60,000 nucleotides of DNA from assembly GCA_012295275.1 (NCBI GenBank), contig CM022665.1, positions 6,699,976 to 6,759,975 of the forward strand, given 5' to 3'. Below the pieces are notes generated by a model. The model saw only the letters and a list, made by a program, of their open reading frames with translations, ran no database searches and had not been told where the DNA came from. Shown piece after piece: positions 1 through 13,100 of this stretch. The DNA is from Chrysomallon squamiferum (lineage: Eukaryota > Mollusca > Gastropoda > Neomphalida > Peltospiridae). A program made the translations under genes and the position numbers. Positions within the stretch are counted from its first letter, which is position 1, and each line of letters opens with the position of its first letter.

Positions 1-37
1 ATACAAAACTAATAGTTATCTAAAGGGATTCTGACTA

Positions 38-45
38 TGACGTCA
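38..45. promoter_or_regulatory. Consensus CRE palindrome TGACGTCA
   Basis: Perfect 8-bp cAMP-response element, the binding site of CREB/ATF bZIP factors, about 840 bp upstream of the kindlin ATG. It is exact and lies in a CpG-richer area. Use by the kindlin promoter is inferred. Confidence 0.35.
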
Positions 46-298
46 GTGGAGGGATGACAAAAACTGTTTTTTTCCGAGTGACGATATCTTTCATTGGTTA
101 AATTCCGTAAAGGAATGTCGAGGGATTTCCTCTGTGTCGTAGCTTAAAAGCAAATTATACACTATTATTCTTCATTCTACAATATAAACACGCGACATGT
201 AAATAGTTTTCATCTGTACATTTTAATATCTTATAATTAACATTTAAACCTAAAAATAATCGATATATAGTTGCAGGTGTGCTAACTATATCTATCAG

Positions 299-303
299 CC
301 AAT
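299..303 (+). promoter_or_regulatory. CCAAT box (NF-Y type), second inverted copy at 93-97
   Basis: CCAAT in the context CAGCCAATCGAA, and an inverted ATTGG at 93-97 in the context TCATTGGTTA. Both match the NF-Y core with favourable flanks. Such boxes usually sit 60-100 bp upstream of a start site, which would put initiation near 360-450. That placement is inference. Confidence 0.3.
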
Positions 304-882
304 CGAAACGTGTTTTACAAAATCAACTTTGGTATTTACATACAGATTACGCCTTTCCTAATAGGGGCATGCATATTTGAGTCACCGTGATAGTTCACTA
401 GTTTTTGTTTTGCACTGTAAAGATAAACAAAGTGCTAAGACTGCAGATAAGGAGTTATTCAGTTTTTGGAAATTTTGCAGTAATAATTTGATCCTGTTGT
501 TGCAGCAGATAGTTAAAACAGTTGCTAGGTTTTAACGCCTGGATACGAAAGGCATAGATTTGACCCAGATCTTTGCTGTGTGGGATTCGCTTTGCGGGAC
601 GTTTCGTTAAGTTTTGCTTCGAGTATTCGCCCTGATCAACGAATTGTTTGTTTGTCAGTTGCATATTGTTGGAACGCATACTGGATACAGTTTTCTACGG
701 TTCGACTGTTTTTACTGAAATATGCTGATTACACCCCGGAATGACAATAAAAAGAAAACTGATCTTTCTTTGACGAAAACATTAAACTCTGATACATAAA
801 AGTCTAGTGTTTGGGTGTTATTGATGGATAGTTGAAAATATATATTTGGTTATTTTCTTATTTAATATAATAGCAGAACATC

Positions 883-1027
883 ATGGCTTTTGTAGCAGAT
901 TCCGGCTATGTTGACGGATCATGGGAACTTACCATCACAGTAACGGATTTGCAAGTGGAAAAAAGACTTCGTGTAAAAGGAGAACTTCACATTGGTGGTT
1001 TAATGCTGAAGTTAGTTGAAGAACTAG
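883..1027 (+). CDS. FERMT2: Kindlin exon 1 (residues 1-48, F0)
   Basis: Starts at the ATG at 883 ([17 protein letters not shown]) and covers most of the F0 ubiquitin-like fold. It ends in phase 1 at the donor G|GTAAGT. The start is chosen because the TWEL/SWEL motif lies about 13 residues in, as in other kindlins. Confidence 0.95.
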
Positions 1028-4000
1028 GTAAGTTTCTCGACTCGAGATAGCTCTTTAAAATCCCTACCCTTCAACCGTATATAGATGTGGAGAATTTCAT
1101 ATCTTATTAAAAAGCCTGTACCATTTATTCTATTTTATTCCTTTATATATATATATTAATAAATAACATTAACATTCATGACTCAATAAAATATTAAAAA
1201 ACACAAGCATGCACAAAACATATTTGTAACCAAAAATTACACTTTAAATGATAAAACCATACCGAATGGATGAAAACAATGGGATCATTTTTACTTTTTC
1301 CTCCCTCCAAGTTCTACCAGTTCAATAAATATAATTTTTTGTTATTAAATTATTATAATAATATTAAATATAACTTTAATAAATAATGTATTATATGTTT
1401 ATTTTCTTCTCCATAATTATACATAAGTGAACTGATATTTTTCTTTTCAAATAAATTTCCTGTTTCATTAATTTGATTATAGAGTTTTGTTTCTTAAGCA
1501 AGCATATTCATTCACAAAGTAACAGATTGTTTGTTGATTCAGGAGTATGCAGCACACAAACTAGCATTATATATTTGTAAATTACTGTTTTTACAATTTA
1601 TTGAAATTCTATTTAATGCCTTGAAAGCAGTATTTAGTTGAACCATATACACACGACTATACTAGGAATAAAGAATATATGTGTGTCTGTGTGTATATAT
1701 ATATATATATATAAATTTATATGTATATATATAAATATATATATATATATATAATCTGTCTGCACCTCAAAGTTTCAGTAAAGGAAAGAAACACTCCAGT
1801 GCATTACTCATGATTGGTGTCATATTATACATACGTCAGTGGTGAGAAATCTGTTACCCCAAAATACACCAGTGTGTACAAAAATAACACTTATTATTAT
1901 CATGAATCATTATCAAGTCAAAGCAAGGAAACTTTAACACAGCAAGGAAATATAACAGAATTCAAATATATGTTACAGATATCGTGTAAACTGAAGAAAA
2001 TGTTGAAGACATTTAAGCTAAAACTTTTTATTTGAGAAAAGCTGCAGAGGAAGGTGAAATTGTTTTCACTTTACAAGAGTCTGAAATAAAACTAAATTAT
2101 TTTCACTTTTTAAGATTCTGAGATGTGCAACTTTTTAAATGCTATAGTTTTATTTCCTCATTATTTCTGCCTGACTGACTTTCAGGTCAGTGTGTTATGT
2201 TTGAAACTGCTGGTCATAGGTCACTGAAACAAAGAATACTCATTTCAGTTGCATTGTTTAAGACTGAAAACAATGATTAAGAAAGAACAAATATTTAAAG
2301 TTTATTTAAAGTTTATTTGAATGAAGAGTAAATTTTGGATACTTCTAGCCAATTGTTTAAACTCTTTATGGAGACCATTCTTTACTACTATTTATTATTA
2401 TTATTATTTTATGTATTCTGGATTTCACATTTTACAGTTTTGTAGAAATGTTAAATTTAAAACATTAATGACATACAGCATTTTTGGCAATAATTTACTC
2501 ATTTCCTCTGAGCATGTTACTTGCAAAAATTGTTGCAATTTCATTGTTTATCAATATGTATGAATGTATGTGTGTGTGTATATATATTATTTCAGTTTTA
2601 TACTATACCCAGAGTTAGCTGTAAATATATTTTATATATATCTGTAATTTCTGAAATTATAAACAAAATTTCACCATTTTTGTTTTTCACTTCTTCATGT
2701 CTGTGACATGAATTTAAAAAAACTCATGTAAATGTCTCTATCGAAACAAACTGATCACTTGTTAGTAAATTTATTGTCTCAGTTTATTACACTACCTTAG
2801 GGAATGTATATAACAGCTGGGTCCTAGAAATGTTTTTTTTTTGTGTGTGTGTGTGTTTGTATGATGCATAATGTTTAAAAGAACTAATCATTCAACAGTT
2901 TTTAAAGTCTGTATTTCATTTATTGATAACAAAATTTTTAGGTCAGCTATTTGGATTTTTATATATTTTTTTCCCCATTTCAGGATTAATTAATGCTTTT
3001 CCTAACTTAATGTTTGACATGGATTATTAAATGTGTCATCTGAGATTGCTTTAAAACTGCTTTTATCTGAAGCACTGTTATAAGCAGTGGGGTAATTAAA
3101 GATCACATCTTGGAGGTGTAATTAGGACTGGCTCCCTTCAGGCTCACTTGACCCATAATTCACACTATTAATGGCCAGTCATTCACACATAGTTCAAACA
3201 TCAGGGCACTAAATTGGTAGGCCTCAACACAGATCAGAGTTCAAAGATTATGCACTCCATTTGGCTGGACCAAGAGCAGAACAGAATTAATTCTATGAAA
3301 TAAAAGAAAGCATGTAATTATCATAGTTATAATTCTGAAGCCATTGATATCAAACATATTCAACTCTTTGGTTACAAGCACTGAAAGGTTGTTTCTTTTT
3401 GTCATACGTATCTGAACTACAAACAAAATCATAAGTTACAAACTTACTGACTGTTTTAATTTGAAAACTAGTTTATTGCCCTAACGGCTGTTTGGTCATA
3501 ATATGTTACCCGTGAGAAACACAAACATAGCTAATTATAGTACTAGTCATTCTGTTAGTTTTGTATTCTGTTCTTTTTAAAGTGATCAGTTTCCGTAATC
3601 CGTTGACTGTTCAGCCAGCCTTTACCTTCACCATCACTGACACCCACATCATTCACTTAATCTGTCTTTAACAATTACTCTGACTGACATACAGGTAATA
3701 TTGACATATTTTAATGATGTAGTCTTGTAGATTAAAGTAACCTGGATGTATTTAACAACAGTCTTGTTATTTTTGTATTTACAGTAATACATTTGTTATT
3801 TTGACCTTTTGAAATAGATATTGGCACACCCAGCATCCTTGTAGAAACTTTTAATAATTATTATAACCATTTGCTTTGTTATTTTGTTGAGTGGGCTGTA
3901 GTATGACTGATTGCAGGATTGACCTCTTTAATACTCCCACCAAGCTTTTACCTGTTCCAGCCAGGGCTTCCTGTCTGGAGTATGAGAAACAGTAATACAT

Positions 4001-6090
4001 GCTTTCCCATCTGTGGGAAGGATAACATAAAAGACTATTTCCTGCTAATTGATGAGTAATCCTCAAAAAATGGCAGCATGTTTAATGCCTAACAGGAGTT
4101 TATAGGAAAATCGTGTTGATGTGTTGACCATAATTAAGTGATTGTTATTTCATTGTATATAAAGAACAATAATTTGTTGTTGAGATATTGTTCATTAGTA
4201 TATCTGTACATCAGTACCCATTGTATTAGGTGGTTACAAAAGATTACTGTTATTTAGTTTCCATATCAGGCAAGTCATAAAGATGACAGTAGACTTTTTT
4301 TTATTATAATATGATTAGTGGTGTTTATAATCATTTGAATTAGCATAAGCTAAAATAATTATAAAATATATATATATAAAACAAACTGCAAAATATTAAC
4401 AGGAAGTCACATTAAAACTAGAATTATTACAAATAAAAACATAATAAATCTGTTTTACATTGTTTATCACTTACTTCCTGTACAAATATGGCTCAAGAGG
4501 GAAAAAAAAAGAAAAAAAAGTAAATAAACAAAAACTAATATATATAAATTTCATATAATTCACAAATATTACTTTATCTGGCATTCCAGTCAAGTAAAAA
4601 TGACATTGTAATACATATATTACACAGAGCTGTTTGTAATTAAACAATTGTTATGTTCAAAGTATTATCTGTCATTTTCTTCTATGACATTTTTCCATAT
4701 CCTCATGACTAGTGTCTGCATACCCTGATTGTATATAGATGTAAATTTACTAAGAAGTCAAGAAGTAGTTTTTAAAATGAACATTTTCAGACTTTCAGAG
4801 TTCATTTTGGTTTTTTAACTGAAATAGAATTAGCTGTTGGATTGTAAGATGAAAAATGAAAGTAAAAGAAAAAAGAGTATATTGTCATTGCATGATTTTA
4901 GGTATTTTTCATGATGAGCATTGGCTAGGTAATGTTTAGATGAGGCAGCTGTTTTAGTTTACATGTATTTGATTGAAAATTAATCAGATTTTGATAGCGT
5001 TGTAAGGAATTGTCTTTACATTCTAAAGCAAGTTGAATTGAGTTGTTTACAGACATATAAGAAGTAAATATTTACCAGTTTATTTATATTTTATAACTTT
5101 ATATTCTAAAATAAAAAGTAATTATTTGAATGGGTGATTAATTAACACTTCACTGAGTTTGCCATAGCAACATTAGCTATAATAAGGTAATAAATGTGGA
5201 TGCAAACATTTTATCATAAAATATTATTTACTTCTGTTTACTTCTTGCATGCCTAAAGTTGTTGTGGATCTTAGAATAGACCTGCTGCCATTCTTTCTGT
5301 AGAGCATATAAATAGAAAGGACATTTTTTTCCTGTGATCCTCTGGCATTCCACCAGTCCATGCTTGTCAAACTGTATATGGCAATTTTGTTTACATTTTA
5401 ACAGGTGCTTGCTTTTTCCACACCTTTCCATCTTGTATCTTGTTACCTTTATGTTAGGGCCAGTGGCTAGATAGCTTCAGTACTTTTGTGCTGAATGTAA
5501 GAAAAGTCTAGTGAACCATTTTGATATATTCTTCTTTATGTGATCTGAATGCATTGTTTGTGAGGTGTATTTCAAATAGTAAACATGTACATACTCATAT
5601 TGTTATATGTGTTAGTGGGTATGTGTACTTTGCCCTCTGAAAGTAGTATTTTAGAATAAAAATAAATATAACCTAGTAATATACCAACTGATGTGAAACT
5701 ACAGGTGGGTGGTATTGCTTGAGTTGGAATGACAAACTTACTGTGGTTGGTGAGAAACTGGGTTAAAACATATGATAGAGTATTTAAAAAAAAAAAAATT
5801 TCCTGTTGTCCTTTAATGGGTTGTTAGCTTGTTGGAAACATGTGTAACAGTGTTTGAAGATGGTTTTATGAAAGTGAATATAACAGTAATATATTTTAAA
5901 ATGTCAAAAATACATGACATTATTCCATTTAAGATTTTCAAGTTTATCCAGGCCCTGTCCACACAAATAACTTAAACCAGTTCAGCTAATTCAGGAGTTA
6001 ACATAACTGAAGACATTATTATGTATGAAAGCTATTTGAAAACCATTTTAACTAAACTGGTTTCACTAAAAATGTTTAACCTGTATATGT

Positions 6091-6126
<36 letters not shown>

Positions 6127-7136
6127 TGGCTTAATAAAAAATACAGTTTATGTCACTAATTTTGTTCCCTTTTAAGATCTAAACTCAGCATGTCTACATA
6201 ATAAATCTCTTATCCTTCACACACATACAGAGGTTTCAAACAGAACTCTAAACAGAGATATCTGAGTACAGAAATAGTTTTGACTGAATCTGCTTTTGAA
6301 ATGAAAAACCATATATCTGTTACTGGTATATCAGTATTTAAAAAAAAAAAAAAAAAAAAATTACAAAAAAACCCAGTAAATTGTACAGAATGAATTCTTC
6401 TTTGAAAAAAAAAAAAAAACCAGAATAAAAAAATAAAAGAAAGAAAGATAAAATAATCTCTCTCGTGCACACACAAAATTCTGATATTGCTGAAGTAGGT
6501 AAAAATTAAGTGTTAGGTCTAATTTTTATAGCAGACCAGTGATGTGAAACCCAGGTGTTAAAAGCAAACTTCAGGCACTGGGCTATATTTAGAATGAAGT
6601 ATTTATTGAAAACAAATACTTGTACCTACTTTGTAATGTAAGTGCTTCCACTGCCAGGTAAGACCTGTACTGACCTTTTGACCTGCATCTAGGAATAAAT
6701 CTGCTGACCAGTTAACTATTTGATACTGCAATTTATTTTCATTTTTAAATTAAATTTACAAGAACTTTATTCCACTGTTTAGTTCTGTTCATTACAATTT
6801 TGAAATGAAAACAGTATTATTTAAAGCCATTTCAGCAAAATATTAATGTGGCATTAAAAAAAAAAAAAAAAAAAACACATTTGAAATAACAGAAGTATGC
6901 ACAGTTTTAACTCGATGGAATCCTTTAAACGTTGTCTGCAATATTTCAAATTACGATCAGTGAACTATCAAATTGAATTTTGTCATAAATTTATTGATGA
7001 ATTTGGCATGCGGCTAACTGGATGTCATTGTAACATTTGAACAGCTTGTGTTCTGCAAGTTCTTCAGAATAACGTAGACAAACAAGGAAGCAATTACAGA
7101 TTTTGTTAATGGTTTACAATGAAGTTCTAAAGATAA

Positions 7137-7183
<47 letters not shown>

Positions 7184-10100
7184 ATGTCCATGCATGAGTA
7201 TTTGTGTGTGTTCATATGTGTGTGTGACACAGGGACACACACACACACACACTAAATTTGATACATAACAGATGTGGGTTAAATATATTTAGTGTATTTT
7301 ATCCAGCCAAAAGGAAGAAGCTTATACTATCAAAGTTATCAAAAAGAACTTCCAGCTCAAACATCATCTGTGTTTATCTTTAGATAAAACATCATCTTCT
7401 AGCTTCATAATTTCTTCTAACCTTATATTCAGCTGATAATAAATTTGTGTAAGAAGGCATCTGCTTCATGAGTGATTGTGGCTATCATGTCTTGTGTGAG
7501 AAATTTAAAGAATTTCATCATGGCTTGATATTCACTCTGAATGGCAGATTCCTTGAACATGTTCTGAAAAATCACATCTTAACCAGTTTTAATAATTTAT
7601 CATCAGTAGAAAAGCAAATTTCAGATAGTTAATATTATAATTTAAAATACTATTTTATTTAAATAAGAAATTTCTTGTATTTGTTATGTTACAAGTATTG
7701 TTTTAATGTCACATGGGACAGATTCATTGACATTTTTGCTGTCTGAGGACTTATGATCTGATTAGTTTGAAAGGCCACACTTAATGAAATATTAGTTAAT
7801 TGACTTTACAACTTGTCATCTGCTGTTTAATTATGATTACGGTTATATTTCTATTATATTGGGTTAAGCTGTATTTCATCATTCGCTTTTGTCATGGTTA
7901 TTACTTAAATCATTTTATCAGTAATTATAATTTGTAATACTTTTAGAATAAATATAAACGTATTTCAGGAACAATGATAATAATAGCAGTAAACTCAACA
8001 TTTAGAAGAAATTTTGCCAGGAAGCTATACTGTTGTGTTTATGAAGTAACTTCAACAGGAGAAAAAAAAAGTATTGGAAGTAAACAACAAATGAAAACAG
8101 CACTGCCAGTAATGTTTTTAAATATCATTTACAAGTTTGGCAATCTACAAAAAAGTTGATGAATCATTCCAAATACTATTTCCTTTAACCCCATGTCTAG
8201 CCTTATTGCAGACTTTAATCACAGTAAGCCCTCAGTTTTACAGTTTATGACTTCAGTGTATGCTGTATTAAGACTAGAATTTTTAATAAATCATTTTATA
8301 AATATGGTATACATTCTAAATGATTTATTTAAAAAAAAAAGAGTTAAATATTCATTCATTTGATGTAAATGTCAACAGCTGATGTGACCATTAAATACAA
8401 ATGTAGCAAATATCTGATCATTTTCATCCACTTTTGGTATGAGATACATGGAAAAGTTTGTCAGTATAAAACTAATCAATAAAAAATCCATCAAATGTAA
8501 ACAACAAAATGGTGGTCACAATAGAAACAGGATATTATTTAGCTGTCAGTTATAATGTTTATGATTTATCATTGTTTGTCCATTTTGATAATTTAATGGA
8601 AAATGTCAATATGCATTATTCATTGATTTATTTGATATCAACATGAAATTTGTTTGTAGATATAAATTTTAAAAGAATAGATATGAATTTTAAAAGAAAG
8701 AAAACAACTGTTTACAAAATATCGATGTCTAGACATTTAATACCAGATTAATATGATTTCCTTTAATAATAGATATATTAAATAAAATAACTGTAAGCAT
8801 TCAGGAAGTATATGAGTACTTTGTTGTTGACAGAACTATACAAGCTTTTCATTGACTTCGAATCTACTAGAAGTAATCCCATGCAAGTACGTAATTAACA
8901 TTCCTACAGAATGATTAATGATGCATGTAATCACAGATTTTTCAGTCCTTCTGTGTATGCCAGATTTTCTCTTCCAGCTCATCATGAAGAAATTCTCCAG
9001 CCATTCAGTGATTCAAACAGTTAATCTGTGACATCATCACTGGTTACTGACTGATACAATTCCAGGTGTTCATAATTGGTAATTGGTTGCCAAGCCCTTT
9101 GGCCTGAAGGAGTTTGTGAAATCATTTCTGTGCCTTTTAACATGAGTGTATTTACTGGTGCTGGTTTCAGATAGAGCAAGAACAGTTTTTAAATGTTGTT
9201 ATTCTCTCTCTGTCGTTTAAAAAATAAATAAATAAATAATAATAATAATTTTTTTTTTTTTAAATAGATGAAAAAGATACATGAAAAATATAATTGTCAC
9301 TGACTGTCAGATTGATTCTCAAAATGTTTCATGTAGCAGATGCAGATCAAGAACAGCTTGTCTAAATTAACATATTAAGTAATAGTTTCAAATCTCATTT
9401 GTGTTCACTGTTCATGATGGGTGAGGTGCCTGAAGGGTTAATGTCAGTGTAAATTAAAATGAGCCTGTATGATACATTTTCCTGTTATTTTTAGATGTGC
9501 ATGTATGTGTGGGTGCATATACACACATCTCTACATTGAATGATTGATATAGACGAAAGTTGACTGTAAAAATAAAAGTTTGCTGTTTCTTCTCTGGAGT
9601 AGAATTATGTTTTCATAAGGCCATCTTGACATGCAGAGACATAAAGCAGTTAGTTGTCCATTTATTTATTTCCAGGGTGTTTTTTTTGTTTTTGTTTTTT
9701 TTTACAGTTTTTAAGTATATTATAATAAAGAAAAAATAGTGAAGAATAAGCAAAATAAATTTGATGGGAAAAGTTTTGTAATAAATGAATGTTAATTTAA
9801 TATGTTAACTTAATGCATTTTGTAGGATATGTTAGTGGATATCAAGGTCTTTTTAAATTATATGTATGTAATTTTGATAGCAGAGAAAGTAAACCTGCTG
9901 CTGTTGTGGTTTCATAAGCTATTCTTATCAGTTAACAGCAAAAGAAAAAACAGTTATATGCTCCTTCCCGTAGAAAGGAAAGTAGACTGCATGCTGTATG
10001 ATAAAACACTGTTACTAAACAAGCTAAATCTTTATTTTGGAGTGCTGCAAATATTTGATATCATCAATGTTTCTTCGAGTACTTGTGAGTCTTAAATAGA

Positions 10101-13100
10101 AATAACATGTCAAGACGACCAGACTTTTTATGGCTTATTTTTCAACATTTTCCCAGTAGTCATCCATCAAAAGTTACATTCAGTTGTTTGCTTTGGACCA
10201 TGTATATTTCTTTTATTGATTAACTCTGTCCAGTGTGCATTAAGTGAAATCAGAACATTAAAACTACCCACTTGAAAGTGTTATAAGTTAGGCAGAATTT
10301 GGCTTCTTTGGAAATGAAACTGACTAAGATGTATCAAACGGGCATTGATCTCCAAACATATCTACTAAGGGTGATATAAATTGTTGGTGATTGAAGTATT
10401 TTGCTGCCAGTAATTGACCATGGCTATATTGATTTTTGTCCCTAAATGCATATCTTGATGTTTATCCATTGGCAAATTGGTGACTTCTCTATTATTGGCT
10501 TAAAGCCAGTTATGAAATTTGTTATAACTTCATATGAGTGGTATTGGTTTATAGAATTTCCTTCTAAAGCTGCCAGGAATTTGTACAAAGCTTGGAGCCT
10601 CCAGAGTAATAAACAACCAGCATGACCAATACCAATAACTAGACATTGTGGAAAATAAAAATAAGTGATGTTTTCTTTATTGTATTTAGATGTATAAAAT
10701 ATATTTATCATTTTAATCATTACTATTAGTTTAAAAGATCTGATACATAATTTGCTGGTGCTTTTTTTCATTTACATGTATAAGTCATGATTCACAATGA
10801 TTTAAATAGTTTTCAAATTTAATTGTTATGGTGTTTAAAGGTCAAATAAATACAAGTATAGATTAGACAACAGGAGACAGCTGGACTAGAAACATGTTCT
10901 AAATCAATGCAGTTATTGAAGTATTCTGCTCTTTGCAACATTTCGTTGATTAAATGATTATTATTTGTGCATTTTTTTGTGCACATTTCAACATAAATTA
11001 ATCCATAGCTGTTTTTAATATGTGTAAATAATTTTGTTGACAGAATTCATGTTGATTCAGTTTTGACATTTTACGTTATTTTAACATCTGGAAAAGTGTT
11101 TTGATTCTGCAGTACTGTTTCAGGCTTATATTTCGATGGATTCAAGATGACAAATTTTTGTTACTACTGTTTCGTGGGTTGGAGTTAACATATGTAACAT
11201 TCCCTTTTGGTAAACTTTTTGGCTTTGTTATTCCAGATATTTGAAAAATCTCCATGCATAAACTTCACAAACAACCCAAAAATGTAATTTGAACTATTGC
11301 TTTCTGGATCATAAATAATGTTTAATATTTTTCATAAACTATGTTACATAATTGGCTATAATATCATAGATAATAAACCATCATAATTTAAACTGGATTT
11401 TCTGTTTGATTTATTGGAATTGACATATTTTTTTTTTGTTGCTCCATCCTAACAAGTAAAGCATCTACAGGGTTTACTAATGTAACTCTTAATGTGAAAT
11501 ATTCCTTAGGTTTATAATGGAGAAACTGGGGTTTAGAAGAAAATTCAATTGAGTTTCAAAGTTCACAGTGTCACAGAAAATGAGTATAACTGCCTAAATG
11601 ATGTAACTGTTAATGTGAAACGTGAAATATTCACTAAGTTTATAATGAAGAAACTGAATTAGAAAAAATTAAATGATAATTTCAGAGTTCAGATGAGATG
11701 ACTGAAGCTTGACTTGTTGAGTTCAATATACTGTTAGATGCACTGTTTGTTAGACTGTGATGTAACAACTGACATTTGCTCAGCTGAAGTTAGGAAACTT
11801 TACAGACAATCTTAGACTGAAGAAAGAAGATAAATCTAAGAGTACAGTTGAAACATTGCACTAGTGTATATTTTAAAAACACAAAGCACTGTTTATAACT
11901 GATAAAAAACTAGAATCAAATTGTTGTTCTCTTTCAAATTTTAGATTTCATCACCACTGTATTACTTAGTGCATCAGTATATTTTAGTGAAAAGCAGGTT
12001 AAAGATTTCATTAAATGGTATCAGTATTTGCAGTTCTTGAATACTTTTTGTTTATAGCATGTATTTTATGGGTATACCTTTTGCTAGAAATTTGTTTGAG
12101 TGTTAACATTGTAATAAACAGCTACTGTTAAGAGATTATTAGTGAACCTTTTCTTAAGAGGAAGATTTTATTTACTATTTATAAACTGTGCACTGCTTTT
12201 CTCACACAGTGTTACTGTAAAAGTAAGAAAAGCAACATATTTAATTCTAACAGTTAGGATTGTATCAATAAATATTTTCCCACTGCACCAATATGTTATT
12301 TGTCAGCTGTTACTTTTGGATTCTAAGAAATTTATAATTGGCTATGTATGTCTATACAGACCAAATAAATTTCTGTAAGTAGGCTGTGGACCTTTTCCTA
12401 TTTATAATGGTCAGAATTTATCTAAAATGTAAAAATCAATAGGACAACAATACCTGTAATTCTGTTTTGTTGACCTTCATCTTGTTTACTATATCACATT
12501 TTCAGCAAGGCCGAACAGATTAATTAGACAGTATTCATTTATTTTCCTAATGTGAGTAAAAAGAAACTCTGTTTCTTTTGTCAAATTAGGCAGTATTCAT
12601 TTATTTTCCTAATCTGAATAAAGAGTGTTTGTAATGGAAGATGTTTTTTGTTTTTTTTCATGTACTTGCAAGTGTAATAGTCAAAAGTATTAATAACAGA
12701 TGTTTTTTTTTTCATACCATATTGTTTTTTGAAATAGAAATAAATCTTACAATAACCTCAGCAACAAATTTATTATCCGTTGATTTAAAAATAAATAATG
12801 TTTCTCCCCATTCTGTGCCAATAATAACTGAGTAAATTTCACATGGCAGATAAGATATAGATTCATTATTATATTTATTTCAGGATGTGGCTGCTGTAAG
12901 TGAGAATTTATGGCTATAGAAGCCATTGTAAATTTACATTTAAAAGTATATAATGAAGGTATTTCAAAGAAATTTATTACATCAGTATAAATCTGCAAGT
13001 GTGTGATTTTTCATTTCCCTTGTTTTTGTTCAGCCATGTGTGTTGTTGAGATGTTTATCTAAGTCATACCTGCTTCACTCTTAACTTGTTTTTTTTTTTT

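Larger units (their letters stand above)
1..882 (+). promoter_or_regulatory. Kindlin upstream region: probable promoter and 5' UTR
   Basis: About 0.9 kb before the kindlin start codon. It has more CpG dinucleotides than the introns that follow, a perfect palindromic CRE, and CCAAT boxes on both strands. The bases just before the ATG (a T-rich tract ending in AATAATAG, with CAGAACATC before ATG) look like a 3' splice site near 874. A non-coding first exon upstream, with the coding exon beginning around 875, is therefore likely. I could not identify a convincing donor for that upstream exon or a TATA box. Transcription start is inferred, not seen. Confidence 0.4.

Noticed and set aside
455-679. 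74-residue minus-strand frame in the kindlin upstream region
   Set aside because: It lies in CpG-richer promoter/5' UTR-like DNA; no homology recognised. Openness is probably due to composition.
10442-10771. 109-residue minus-strand open frame in kindlin intron 1
   Set aside because: No recognisable motif, no good splice context, composition typical of AT-rich intron. A decayed repeat cannot be excluded.
12529-12613. Direct repeats here, at 11.5 kb and elsewhere as a CRISPR array
   Set aside because: Only two copies, no regular spacers, eukaryotic context.
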